From: Tribonema minus
Lineage: Eukaryota; Sar; Xanthophyceae; Tribonematales; Tribonemataceae
NCBI GenBank assembly: GCA_017506865.1
Contig: JAFCMP010000517.1
Coordinates: 558,001-622,000 of the forward strand
Direction: 5' to 3'
Length of the DNA stretch: 64,000 bases
The position numbers were made by a program, and so were the translations under genes. Below, piece by piece: positions 11,890 through 23,590 of the stretch (positions are counted from its first letter, which is position 1; each line of letters starts with the position of its first letter). The notes below the pieces were generated by a model, which was not told the origin of the DNA, did not search any database, and saw nothing but the letters and a program-made list of their open reading frames with translations.

Positions 11890-14800
11890 ATGGAGCACGA
11901 TGGATACAGCAACGTGCGCATAGAGGGTTCCGCCTTCTCCAAGCCGAGACTGCTGTGCTTGGGGCTGACATTTTTTGGAGCATTCATACTGCTGCTGGCG
12001 ATAGGAGCGGGCGGGCCGGACGTGTGGGTGGTGGAGGGCACCAATGAGAGCGCAACAGTGACTCTGGTAGCTGGATCCACTAGCAACCCCTTTGGCAAGG
12101 ATCGGACGATCAAGCAGGAGAACCAGATATTCTCGGTCAATTCCCGCATCAGCAAACCTGTCTTTGCTGGTATCAACACCACGGACACGGTGAGTTGCAT
12201 TCACCTAGTGATTTTTCACTCTGCCTTTTAACAATCTTCCATCATGATATGTCACATAGAAGCACCAAATTCAATAAACAGTGATAAACGGATCCTCTAT
12301 TTGCACAATGAATAGAAGCCCACATCTTAGGTACAGCTGTGTCAGAGGGATTGTTTCCTTTTGAGGTTTTGAAAGTCAACTCTGGACCCCACACAGGATG
12401 TTTGATTACGCCAGAAGGTGGCAGCTCTTGGGCAGTCAAGTCATGTGTTATTCTGTTCGCAGGATTATTGACTGTCATGCATTCCTCAACTGTTGGTCAC
12501 CCCCCCCGCCCCCGAGCCCTTGAACATGAAACCGTCAGCAAGGAGGTGTGCATTGCAATTGAAGTGTGCACAGCACTCGGACAACTTTGTTTTTGCATCG
12601 ATGATACCAGACATGCATTACCCTTAACCCCTGATGTCTACAGCCAAAGACTTAGACGCTCTGTGGTGTTCGCATTCTGCGTATTTAAAAGCACATAGCT
12701 GCATGCGATGGACGCACAGCGAGCTGGTTTGTCAAATCATTGCCCCCCCTGTGTCAAATCAGAGCAGGCGATCGTCAGCAGCCGCGGCTGCACATCAAGT
12801 GCTCACAGACACATACCCTGGAATAGCAGAGAACCAATGACATCATTCGATGCCACAGTGGCTGTGTCATGAGCCTGATGGAACTGCGCATACTGCAATT
12901 GAGGGGCTTTTGCCAGAGGCAAATGAAATGCAGTGCTGCGTGCAGGTCATAAAGCCTCATTGAGAAGGTGCATCTTGTAAGCAACTCAAGACAGTCTTGT
13001 ACAGTGCGCATTCTCTACTTGGCCATGGTTTATTCTGTCATACGCGTGATCTGTGTTACACTAGGTACTTTTGATGTATCTTGCTCGCACTTTGAATCGA
13101 CTTGGTTGCGTGGCTCAGCACTGGCGTTTCAAAATTCAATAGCAAACTGTCAATCTCTGTCCCCTGCTGGTTAAAGACGAAGTCAGCAGAGATGCCGAGC
13201 GCTGGGCATATGCCTGACTGAACCACATTTTTAATTCCTTTCATGTTTGCTATTGGACATGTTTCATAGGGTTTGATGAAGTAGTATGTTACAAATGCTC
13301 AACTGTCAACACACCGAGTGGCTCCAATGACGTGGACCAGAATAGGATGTGCTGCCCTTACCCTAATGCTCAGCTCCTGCCTGGGCTGCTCTCTCACCGA
13401 GCCAGGCACATATTGGAGCTATACACCTCTCCACTTGAGCTTCACTTGAAGTCAACTTGTGAGCTGATGCAACATAGTGGCATGCTGCAGTAAGATAGAT
13501 AATGAAGTCCGGTGCAGATCGATCTATATGGCTTTATTCTGCTAGTTTATAAATAGTCACGGTAAACGTCTTGTTGCTATTCACCGCTGCTATCAAGTCT
13601 CATTGCTGCCATTGAGAACGCTACCATCAATTCCCATTGCTGCCATTGTTTACAATCATACGTGAACATGTAGGTCATGGCTTTTTTTAATTACAAAATT
13701 GTTGACATTTCCACGGAATGCCTGATGCCTATGTATTACTGTATGCATTTGGTTTCTGATTCCATTACGTGCAGTTGTCAATTAACGGGTAATCATATGC
13801 ACCTGCGATTCAGCCTCAGCAAATGCAGCTGACTTGCAGTAGCTTCTGCTTGATGCGCAACATATTGTGACTCAGATGTTCATGGCAGGGATCACCGCTG
13901 AGCACCGCAATGGCATTCAGTACACTTCAAGTTGCTGACATGTTGTGTTGAAGTGCTGCTACAGTAGCACAAAACGCCAGCGCTAGCGCTCTTGTCCGCC
14001 ATTAGACTACTGCTACTAGGCAGCTACCTGTACACATATGACACTCAAGAATGCAGGAGTGCAGAAGGAGGGTGGCACTTTTCTGTGCATGACGCATGCT
14101 CTAAAATGCGCGATGTGACGGTTCATCGTTACATTATTCAAAGGACACAGGACACCCTCATGACTGCTGGAGAAACTGACTCTGCTTCTCTGTCACATGT
14201 CATTGTCCTTCGCTCACTGCAGCACATTTCAGCGACTCTGGGGCTGGAGTTGACGGTCACTGCGGACGGCAAAGACGTGGTGGACGGGGAGACCGTATAC
14301 AGGGACATACACTGCTACCCAGACGCGCCCTCGGAGAACGGCACGCAGTGGTGCTCGTGGTTTGACACGTACACGGTTGACCTCATTGACGCCACGCAGT
14401 ATGTCATCACGGGGTGGCTCATAGGGCCCGACTACTGGACGCTCTATCAGCTAAACGACACCGCGCTTCACACCGTGCAGCCGGCGTCGGTGAGAGTGGA
14501 GACGCAGGTCTGGTACGTCAACGACGCGTACACCAAGTTTGAGATGGGGTGGAAGTACTTCTTTGTCGTGGTGACGTTCGTCGCGGCGCTGCTGCCGCGG
14601 TGGGGGTACTACATGAAGCTGCGCACGACGCGCCGCAGCACGTGGAGCTTCCAGCAGAAGTGGACCCTGACCCTGCTCATAGGGCTCTTCTGGTTCAACG
14701 ACCCCTTCTTTGCGGCGCGCGTGTACAGTGAGGGGGGCACGCAGCTGGGCTTCACGGCCTTCTACATGCTGTGCGTCCTGGCCTTCATGTCCATGCTGCT

Positions 14801-15449
14801 GCTGTGGTGGCTGTGCGTGTTCTCGGACATGGTCCTCATAGGCGCGCGCGAGGGGGCGGGCGGGGGGCAGGGCTCAGCGCTGCAGCTGCACGGGCGCTGC
14901 TACTGGGCGCCCAAGGCCATACTCGTGGCGGGCATCACGCTGGTCAACGCGGGCGCGTACTTCTACTACCGCTACACCAAGACGGTGTCGCCGGAGTACG
15001 ACGGCGTGAGCGACGCCAAGACGCAGGCCAAGGTGTTTGCGGGGCTGCTGGGGACGCTCATGGCCGTCTACCTGGTGTGGCTAGCGGTTGCGATACTGCG
15101 CGGGTGCGTGTACGTGCAGCGCCTGTCGGCCGCGTACCAGTTCCTCTACTCGATCACCATGGTCACTTTCTTCATTAGCATAGTGGGAGTTTTCACGGCA
15201 GCATTCTATCCATGGTCGACCAGCGGCATCACATTCCTGGGGTTCCACGGTCTGTACAACCTCTACATTTGGACGTTAGCGTTTGCTTATGCGCCCACAG
15301 GCGCCGAGAGGCTCAATTTTGGAATAGGCATGTCTGATCGTGAGCTCATGTCGGTTTCTGCGCCAATGCCAGCAAAGCCCTTGTCGCTGGGGTTCAACAG
15401 CAATGGCGCTGGCAGGGCGTTCAGCCCGGACCGTGATTTCCACGTTTGA
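11890..15449 (+). CDS. TMEM181/Wntless-like multi-pass membrane protein
   Basis: Two exons, 11,890-12,189 and 14,223-15,449, joined in phase 0 across a 2,033-base intron (donor GTGAGT, acceptor CTGCAG), give 508 residues. The start is the ATG in CAGCCATGG. A short cytosolic tail is followed by a first membrane segment at about residues 22-43 (CLGLTFFGAFILLLAIGAG), then a lumenal domain to about 205 with N-glycosylation-like NES and NTT sites. A seven-helix block begins at about 209 (YFFVVVTFVAALLPRWGYY); its second helix has the LFWFNDPFF signature typical of the WLS-like transmembrane domain. The tail from about 455 is hydrophilic. This order, one helix, a lumenal domain and seven helices, is that of TMEM181 and Wntless, sorting receptors of the secretory pathway. 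Algae lack Wnt, so the cargo is unknown. The family call is by motif and topology only. Confidence 0.78.
12190..14222 (+). other. Phase-0 intron of the TMEM181-like gene (2,033 bp)
   Basis: Bounded by ACG|GTGAGT and CTCACTGCAG|CAC. It holds only short frames. A frame continuous with exon 2 runs upstream to 13,992, but its residues do not resemble the family and it lies before a good acceptor, so I treat it as intronic. Confidence 0.7.
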
Positions 15450-15770
15450 TCCACACAAATCATTGTGAACACATGTACATGAAGCACAGGGGTGTGTGCG
15501 TCTGTTGCACAATCTGTTTGCGCTTGTGCTTTCTTTGGCTGGCAACTTGCTTGGGCTTGAAGTTGAACTTGCTTTGAAGAGCTTGCTGTACACATAGACT
15601 ATCTATGTGCTGTGCATGGCACCACTTGTAGAGAGCACCGAACCAGGACAGCTAGTCATACGCCACGACATGTGTTGAAATGTGTTCGGTTGCTTGCCTC
15701 TGTGACACGAGTTTGTTCATGTAATGCCAATCCGTCCCAAATGATGGCAGCGTCAACGTTTGCTGACGAG
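15450..15770. other. 3' flank of the TMEM181-like gene
   Basis: About 320 bases between the stop codon and the start of duplication copy A. No gene or clear polyadenylation signal is seen. Confidence 0.4.
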
Positions 15771-16895
15771 GAGATCTGCAGGAGTGCCGTGCCCGGCTCC
15801 AAACTTCTGCATCCAAAAAGATACTACGCTGCCTGTGTGTTGACATGACAGCATGCGTAACGCCTGTACTCAGGATAGCATGCAGCTGCTGCCTTGCAGG
15901 CGTCCGGATCCAACAACTTTGCCGAGCACGGCCCCTCCAGCTCTGGTTGGTGCTGCAGCTGCTGCTTGCCCGCAAGTGCACTCAGGCCACATCTGCAGCT
16001 GCTGCTTGCCCGCAAGTGCACTCAGGCCACATCACCAAGAGCTGCGTTTTTTTAGCTCAAAAAATGAACTACCCGGCCATTCGCGCCAGCTCACACACCG
16101 CGTGGCAATCTGCCGGCTCCAATATGAAGTGGAATTCATATTGAATTAGATGAAGATGGCTAATGTCCCTGCGCAAAAGCGAACCGTTGCTATGCAGCAT
16201 TGTGCAGACTCAAGCAGCTATGCCAGCCCACCTACCATAGGCAGTGCTGCTGTGTGCAAGGCACAGACGGTGATGCTTCAGGCCAACCACCCGTCTCCTC
16301 CCGATCAATTGTGATCATTTTTTGATCATAGACGCGTCGTCTCGGGATGAGCTCGTGACGGCAAGGCCTTCTCGTCTCAAAAATGTCATCCTTTGGCCAA
16401 AGTTCCATTTGAAGCATGGCAGTGCGAGACGAGAGATCATTTGGAAGTGTGCGACTGCGAGAGTCTGTCAGCCAGCTGCACACTACACTTCCATCGTCTG
16501 CTGCTGCACAGCAGTACCGGAGAGTGTGGTGCACTGGGCCTTACCCCTGTGTGCAGCTGGCCAACACAGAACACCCTGCAGAAGTTGCCCTCCCGTCCGG
16601 CACAGCAACTAGACGTCATGGCATCCACCATCTTTGCAATGCCCGATGCAGCACAGCGACGCCACCAACAGCAAGGGATGATGCGTTCACGACAGCAGCG
16701 CTGTCGATGCCGGAATTGCGGCTACGAGTTCCTTGCCGACTCCAGCGACAGCCACTTCTGCTCTGGGGATTGCAGGTCAGTGAGGCCTCGGGAGTAGCAC
16801 AGCACACACCTCCCCGCGCGCGCTTGTGCGAGCGCACATGGGCACTAGCCCCAGTCCTCGCTACCTGTGGCTGATTATGTTCTGCAGCGTTCACT
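15771..16895 (+). repeat. Segmental duplication, copy A
   Basis: Closely similar to 21,911-22,988, in the same orientation. Similarity begins at GAGATCTGCAGGAGTG and ends at CTGCAGCGTTCACT; flanks differ. Copy A has an additional 40-bp tandem duplication (15,953-15,992 and 15,993-16,032, beginning CTGCAGCTGCTGCTTGCC) that copy B lacks, and lacks 4 bases near 16,385 that copy B has. Confidence 0.92.
16416..16775 (+). CDS. Small zinc-binding protein, copy A (partial gene)
   Basis: Exon 1 (16,416-16,523) encodes MAVRDERSFGSVRLRESVSQ and on to QQYRR before a GTGTGG donor. Exon 2 starts at 16,570 or 16,582 and runs to 16,775. It encodes a zinc-finger-like segment, RCRCRNCGYEFLADSS then HFCSGDCR (C-x2-C and C-x3-C pairs), before donor GTCAGT. 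The frames are supported by comparison with copy B: most differences in exon 1 and exon 2 fall at third codon positions of these frames and not of the alternatives. The 3' exon found in copy B lies beyond the duplication end, so copy A is either truncated or spliced to unrelated sequence (a possible acceptor is at 16,918). The family is not recognised. Confidence 0.45.
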
Positions 16896-18610
16896 TCTCC
16901 AGCATTGTCTGTGCAGCAGATGACACACTGGCTATCGTTGACCCAAGCACAGGTTGTGTTGTGGGAGCATCGTGGGAACGGTGCATGTGTGTTTGGCGCA
17001 GCCGCCGACGCCGCAAACAAGTCATTGCTGCGCCCCAGAGCACTGCACATTGGGGTGCGCGAAGGACACGCATACAGGTTACTGGTGAAGTTGACTTCCT
17101 TTTGCTTCGTGTGAAAGTCCTTGCTGTGAGTACTTGAAGTTGGCATGCCCTTTGCTGCATGTGAGTCCTTGCCTTTCTATTAGTAATTACAAGATCATGC
17201 CCGCGCGTTGATGCACGTGGTGCAATTGACCTCGTTGCGTTCATGCGAGCCAGTTGGAAAGGGCGCAGAAAGAGTGTGCGCATGCAAACTATGGTAGCAT
17301 ATCAAGTTGTAGTTTACCTATACAGTGAGCAAGCGTTTGCCATTGGCGCCAAGGCATACAGTTGTATAAGGCTTGCTTATCTGACAGCTCAGTCACGATA
17401 CAGATGTATGGCAGGTAACATCAGCCAAGCTCATGTGCGTCATTTCTTGTATATACACTGCATGTGCCATGCTGCAGGTCTCAACAAGTGCAAGATAAAG
17501 GCTGAAGTGACCAAGTGGGCCAAAGCATGCGGGTGACAGGCTACAAGGACTGCCTCTGGAAAATGGACAACATGCCTGTGAAGGTCAGTGTTAAAGGCAC
17601 AGCTGAGACCTTCCGCTAAAAAGGTCTTGACGCACAGGAAGCTGAGAGGGCCGTGATGATGATACAGAAGTGTCACAGTGCTACAAGGCATGACTTCTTG
17701 TGCACCTCCGCAACATGTGTGACTCACTTCCTTTTTAGCGTACCCGGTGCAATGGGTGCCAATGCTTGTTGGGACGTTTGAGCCCGCTGTGCATGGCAGT
17801 ACTCCCTGCATCTGGTCTCTGTCATGGGGTGTGCAAAGTACGTGTTCTTTGGATGCGCTCAGATCATGATGTGGATTACATGGCGCCTGACATCTTTTTT
17901 TTTTGTTGCTGCCGTGTGGGTTGCACAGGACCTGGCGTGGACTGTCACTGACGATGGCTGCGGATACTGCTTCCTTTAACGTGGCCTCAACACAAAGCAG
18001 TGGGCCCTGGAGCTTCTGATGAATCAATATGAGGAGGGCAAGCGGGCGCAGCAGCGCGTGGCTGTAGACGATGTCAACGGGGAGTGGCGATATGTGGACT
18101 TTGAACCTGCAGGAAAGCAGTCTTGAGCCCATGGCGCACAATTGTCGCAGCAGCCGAGTTCAGTGCCATATCGATAGCAGCGTGCACACGTTATTGGGGA
18201 CATCATTTGCAGGATTCACGAGCCAAAAGAGCTAGCCTGTGGTGATGAGGAGTCAGAAGGTTGTGTGCACATTGCGATCGTTTATGGCACATCCAAATTC
18301 TGGTGTGATTTCGCACATGCTTTGGCGTGCCTCCAACACTCATCGCTGTGTGCCCTCATACCTGCTGCACACGTGCCTTGCCCAAGTGAGGGAGGGTTGT
18401 CCAGCATAATGAACTTTGGGCACCATGAGGACAGTTCTGTGATGTCATTTCCTGCTTTGCTGCAGCGCTCTTGCTTGCCATCAACCACAGCTGTTCGATG
18501 ATCCACAAATACAAAGTTGCCTACGTCCGTGGCAATCAAATGTGCCTGGCACACTTCGAATTCAGTGCTGACTTTGATCCAGAAACATGTCAGTGTGCTT
18601 TTCTAGGGTT
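16896..18610 (+). pseudogene. Decayed coding-like segments, unknown origin
   Basis: Several plus-strand stretches have coding-like composition but are broken by stops or frame changes. Near 17,482-17,585, LNKCKIKAEVTKWAKACG is followed one frame over by VTGYKDCLWKMDNMPVK. Near 17,940-18,125, DDGCGYCFL, a stop, then TKQWALELLMNQYEEGKRA and VDDVNGEWRYVDFEPAGK. Near 18,190, GDIICRIHEPKELACGDEES. They could be exons of an unrecognised gene or remnants of a mobile element. The in-frame stop at about 17,978 favours decay. No family is assigned. Confidence 0.3.
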
Positions 18611-20985
18611 AGGTCTGCTGGAGCCTGTTCATGTACTCAGCTGACCTGCTTGCTGGCTGCGGTGCATGTATACACACGCAGCAGCGTTCAGTGTGGTGCT
18701 GTGTCTGATGGCGTACATCAAACACACAAATTTTCGTCGAATTTGCCATGCCATGCATAGGGATCCAGGACGATGACATGTAGCCCTCAAATGCTGCAGA
18801 ACACTCAGCCATGCCATCGGTTCCAGAAAGCTGAATCAAACGTGAGTGGCCGTTTCGGCGGTTAGGTCTTTCGCCAAAACTTCACGCAACTGCAACTGCA
18901 ACATGAAGTTAGGACTTGAAGAACCTCTCTGTGTGTCTCTGTGTCGCACAAATGGAAAGCAGGGATGGGCACCAGCAAGAGAGGTTCAGCACTCCTGGTA
19001 CGTCAGGCGACGAGTTCAGTTCAAGAGCCATTGTCGCGCTCGTGCTCCAAGCTAAGTGGACAAGGAGGCCACAGCAGGCACGCCAGCGCCTCGTTGTGTA
19101 AGATCACGTGCAGACCGGCGCATTAGTCAGAGGCATTCGCGGGTGGTGGTCGGCCTGATAAAACACCAGCAGTTGGCGCTCCTGCATTGCCTGAGCAGAG
19201 CGGAGCACAGCAGGTGATGTGTTTGTGCAGTGATCTTTTGAGACAGCAGCTGGGTGCTCTTCGCGAGAGACCGCGGCGGTGCATGTTTGATTGGCACACA
19301 CCCCGTGATGGTGACGTTTGTGACAGCGAAGCAGACTGTCCAAGTTGGCGCTCCAAAACGCGATTCGGTGTAGCTCTCTCCAGTGCACATAAGTAGTTCT
19401 CGGCGCTATTGAGCCGCTGGAGTTTGGAAGCTTAGCGACGTAGCTTACAGATCGTACATGAGCCCAGGACCCAATCCCACCAGCACCAAACGAAAAAACG
19501 ACTTCAGCGCAGGATACACTGTGCACAAGCTTTGGTGAAGGCAGATTGCCAAAATTGGGGGGCAGTGGTGGTGGCACAAGTATACACGTCATGGCCATGG
19601 GCATGTCGTCTTTTGCAGAATTTGCAGCAGAAACGGTGGAGAATGGAAGATGTTCAGCGATCACGTCGGTACTGGTGAATTGGGTGACAGCACAGCGATG
19701 GCGCCAGTGCTGGTGGGCACCATCTCGGTGGCAATGACAGCAGGTGTGAGCGCATGACGGAACGCAATGCTGCACGGGCTTGTCAAGCACGTCTGCTGGA
19801 GCAGGAGCCGCTGCAGATGTCCATGCATCTATCGAGCTCTCCACACATCAGAATTGCACTTATTGTCATGACAATCACCTTTTAAAGAAGTCTAGCCTCT
19901 GACTGTAGGACACAGTCTCCAGCGACTATTTAGCATGCTATCAACCAGACAGATCAAATACATCAAGAAGTTGCTGCAAATCCAACCACTTAGTCAGGTA
20001 GAAGCGATAGGCGCTTTTAGTGAGCACTTACTGCCGGCAGCAATGCTTCAATGATCAGCAACCGGTATCGATGCCTGCATGGGAATGTGTGCAGATGTGC
20101 CCCTGCAAAGTAGCCGCGGTGACTGTCTTTTGCGTTGATACAAATATGTGTAATTATTGATGTAATCGTGATCATTGCCAAATGATGTGATTGCTGCAAC
20201 TCATTGGCGGTAGTGCTGTCAAGTGCTTCGGTTTCATCACCTGCTGACAGTACAACAGTGCGGCTCACACGCGATGAGTTTCCTGATTCCCATTTCATGC
20301 AAGTATGCTCTACCAGTCTTCATCACATTGTTGTCGCATGTGCATGGCACAATGCATTGGCAGAACCAGCATGTTTATGCAGCATCATATCTCATGCCAC
20401 GATCACAGAGCTAGTATGTTGTCCATGGCACTTCTCACCCAACAAGTATACCTGCCCCGTGTCGAGCATGCGCTCAGCGTATAGGCTGCGTGCATGGGCT
20501 GCTAGATGAAACTTCTTGAGCAAGCATGCCATGAGGAAGCTATTGTGTAAGCTTCCAAGCATTGTGACTCATGCCAGTAGCATGCCTACATGCATTTGGG
20601 CAGGTTCAAGCTTTGAGTGTACACGGCCTGGGAGGGGGGGGGGGGGGGCTTGTTTGCTTAGTGTTCAGAAACGCAGCCACAAGGATTGAATTTCCAGGTT
20701 TAGAATGCAGCCTCAAACCACCATTGGATAAACAATACTGTGCTGTGCGAGCAGCAGTACACCAAACACCACTAGATCCCAGGCAAACATATTCCACTCA
20801 TTCGAGCAGGCATGGCTCTATGGAGCAAACAATGTGACGACCCTAGTGGCACTACTGTAGCAGCGACATCACCCCCCTCCCCGTGCTCCTAGCGAAGGCT
20901 CCGGCGCTCTTCCAGGGGGGTATCATGGGCTGACAGGAACATACAAAAGCGATACTTGGGATGTCTTGACTGCCTCCACTTTCTA
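18611..20985. other. No supported gene
   Basis: A 741-base minus-strand open frame (19,104-19,844) is His/Cys/Ser-rich without helix-like or domain-like segments, and I regard it as chance. A run of 15 G sits at 20,634-20,648. Nothing else is recognisable. Confidence 0.45.
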
Positions 20986-21440
20986 TGTCACTGTTGTTCG
21001 CATGGCCAGGCGCGTGCTCACTGCTACGCAGCCGTTATTCGCATGGCCAGGTCCGTGCAATGCACCAGCTGCCAGATGAGTGCACAAGGTGCACAAACGC
21101 CAGCCGGAGCGCAGGCGCGCATAGTGCGCCCGCCGCCCAGCAAAAGCGCCGGCGCACATTAGTGCGCCGAACGCCAAGCCACAGCGCACTGTGTGTTGCA
21201 CATGCCTGAAGCCAAGAACAGCATAGGCGCAGGTGATGCACCCCCGCCGCCAGAAAGCGCAGGCGCGCGCAATGCGCCTGGCACTGGAGCAGAGCGCAGG
21301 GGCATGCAACGTGCTGCCAAGCAGAGCACAAGCGCACTGATAGTGCCCCCTGCCGCACGTACAGAGCGCAGTTGCGCCTGCCTCAGATGCACAAACTGCG
21401 CCTGCCTCTGCGCTCAGCAGCGGCTGCTGCATTGCTGCTG
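20986..21440. repeat. Degenerate short repeats with GCGC dyads
   Basis: About seven imperfect copies of an AGCGCAGGCGCGCAATGCGCC-like word (for example near 21,108, 21,150, 21,257, 21,290 and 21,365) are separated by 30-60 bases. The word is partly self-complementary (GGCGCGC, then AT, then GCGCC). The minus strand is open throughout, but its protein is a degenerate Ala/Cys repeat, so it is listed as a repeat and not as a gene. Confidence 0.5.
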
Positions 21441-21910
21441 CTCGCTCCTGGTAGCACTTTCTGCCCCCCCTCAATGGCACCCTGACAAGCAGCGTGAAAG
21501 TGGGCTGTGCCCGCACAACGAGCACGTTACCACAAGCAATATAAAGTATGTTTCATTCATGAATGTGGTACACCTACAGTATTGGGGCACCTAGCTGAAG
21601 CAACTGGCTGAAACACAGAAGTTTTGAAACCTTGGTGAATACATCAGCACCAGCTCCAGGCATAAACTAACCGTTTGTACAAGAGGCTACTGCAGCACCT
21701 GCTGGCTGACAATCCTGAGTTCGGTGCCTTGCATTCAGTGACTTACATGCAAGATGGATTTTCAATTCAGTAGTACGTGGTGTACAAAGATCCTGTCCAC
21801 GACTCTGGTGCACTTTGCTGCCTAACCCTACCAAAGGGAAGGAATGAATCAATCACGACGGCAGCAATGAGCAGTGCGCATGCTGATTCATGCATGCAGC
21901 TGCTTCCGAT
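21441..21910. other. No supported gene
   Basis: Spacer between the GCGC repeats and duplication copy B. No motif is seen. Confidence 0.45.
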
Positions 21911-22988
21911 GAGATCTGCAGGAGTGGCGGCTCGAAGCTTCTGCATCCAAAAAGATACTTGTACTACGCTGCCTGTGTTGACAGGATGCTCAACCCCTGT
22001 ACGGGATAGCATGCAGCTGCTGCCTTGCAGGCGTCCAGATCCAACAACTTTGCCGAGCACGGCCCCTCCAGCTCTGGTTGCTGCTGCAGCTGCTGCTTGC
22101 CCGCAAGTGCACTCAGGCCACATCACCAAGAGCTGCGTTTTTTAGCTCAAAAAATGAACTACCCGGCCATTCGCGCCAGCTCACACACCGCGTGGCAATC
22201 TGCCGGCTCCAATTTGAAGTGGAATTCATATTGAATTAGAAGAAGATGGCTAATGTCCCTGCGCAAAAGCGAACCGTTGCTATGCAGCATTGTGCAGACT
22301 CAAGCAGCTATGCCAGCCCACCTACCATAGGCAGTGCTGCTGTGTGCAAGGCACAGACGGTGATGCTTCAGGCCAACCACCCGTCTCCTCCCGATCAATT
22401 GTGATCATTTTTTGATCATAGACGCGTCGTCTCGGGATGAGCTCGTGACGGCAAGGCCTTCTCGTCTCAAAAATGTCAGTCGTCCTTTGGCCAAAGTTCC
22501 ATTTGAAGCATGGCAGTGCGAGACGAGAGATCATTTGGAAGTGTGCGACTGCGAGATTCTGTCAGCCAGCTGCACACTACACTGCCATCGTCTGCTGCTG
22601 CACAGCAGTACCGGAGAGTGTGGTGCACTGGGCCTTACCCCTGTGTGCAGCTGGCCAACACAGAACACCCTGCAGAAGTTGCCCTCCCGTCCGGCACAGC
22701 AACTAGACGTCATGACATCCACCATCTTTGCGATGCCCGACGCAGCACAGCGACGCCATCAACAGCAAGGGATGATGCATTCACGACAGCAGCGCTGTCG
22801 ATGCCGGAATTGCGGCTACGAGTTCCTTGCCGACTCCAGCGACAGCCACTTCTGCTCTGGGGATTGCAGGTCAGTGAGGCCTCGGAGTAGCACAGCACAC
22901 ACCTCCCCGCGCGCGCTTGTGCGAGCGCACATGGGCACTAGCTCCAGTCCTCGCAACCTGTGGCTGATTATGTTCTGCAGCGTTCACT
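21911..22988 (+). repeat. Segmental duplication, copy B
   Basis: Partner of 15,771-16,895. Copy B lacks the extra 40-bp unit of copy A. An upstream short frame, MNYPAIRASSHTAWQSAGSN, is conserved in both copies and could be an additional 5' exon. Beyond 22,988 copy B continues into the intron and third exon of the gene, which suggests B is closer to the ancestral locus. Confidence 0.92.
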
Positions 22989-23322
22989 CCCTGCTAGCAA
23001 GCGTCTTCTGTAGCTGTGTCGCTTCCTCCAACCTGTTTTATTCACACTTATCGCCCTTTTGTATCTTTCCCACAGGATCACGGCTGTAATTAGAGGAGCC
23101 AACTATCCGGGCCTGCGCCCTGGCGTTTGCCGCTACGAGCCGAACCCACTATGTGGCGGCGGAGGCAGCCAGGAGGGCCCCTTGCAGCGAGAGGCGAGGA
23201 TCGTGCACCGACTTTCTGCTCCCAGCAGCAGCCCTAGCTCCGTCAGAAGCGATGAGTCCAGCGGCAGCAAGCCGGTGCCCGTGCCTTCTCCCAGGGCGCG
23301 ATGCCAACCAACCGCATTGTAA
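22510..23322 (+). CDS. Small zinc-binding protein, copy B
   Basis: Exon 1 is 22,510-22,617 (MAVRDERSFGSVRLRDSVSQ to QQYRR). Exon 2 starts at 22,664 or 22,676 and ends at 22,869, with the C-x2-C and C-x3-C zinc-binding pairs in RNCGYEFL and HFCSGDCR. Exon 3 starts at 23,076 after TTTCCCACAG and joins in phase 2 as R|ITAVIRGANYPGLRPGV, followed by a Ser/Pro-rich disordered tail (SAPSSSPSSVRSDESSGSK). The frame can end at the stop at 23,320-23,322 or splice at a nearby GTAAGG donor into GC-rich sequence open to about 23,590. Intron 1 would be only 46 or 58 bases, much shorter than others here, so that junction is the weakest. The finger is treble-clef-like (F/H-C-S-x-D-C), but I do not recognise the family. 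Confidence 0.5.
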
Positions 23323-23590
23323 GGCAAGGTACCGGTTTATCCAGCGTCCGGGCTTACAGAAGGCCAGCATGCCGGCTGCCTTATCATGCGCACGAGACCC
23401 GGCCTCGGTGCTATTGCCCATGGGCACCCATCGCTGCCAGCGGCAGGCCATCATACAGGCTGCCTTGGACGACAAACGTACAAATCAAGAGACCCAATTC
23501 AGCAGCTACAGGGGCGCGTCAGGGAGAGGTTGCGCGTGCTTCCCTCGTCCCCGCCCCTGGTACACCTGTGCAAAATCCGCACACAACTAG

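Noticed and set aside
13992..14222. Upstream extension of the second TMEM181-like exon
   Set aside because: It lies before a good CTGCAG acceptor, begins without an ATG, and the 11,890-12,189 exon supplies the expected N-terminal helix in the correct phase.
19104..19844. 246-residue minus-strand open frame
   Set aside because: Composition (many His, Cys, Ser) and lack of any domain-like segment suggest chance; overlapping plus-strand frames are also open.
20983..21525. 180-residue minus-strand frame rich in Ala and Cys
   Set aside because: A translation of the degenerate GCGC repeats; no signal of selection on the protein.
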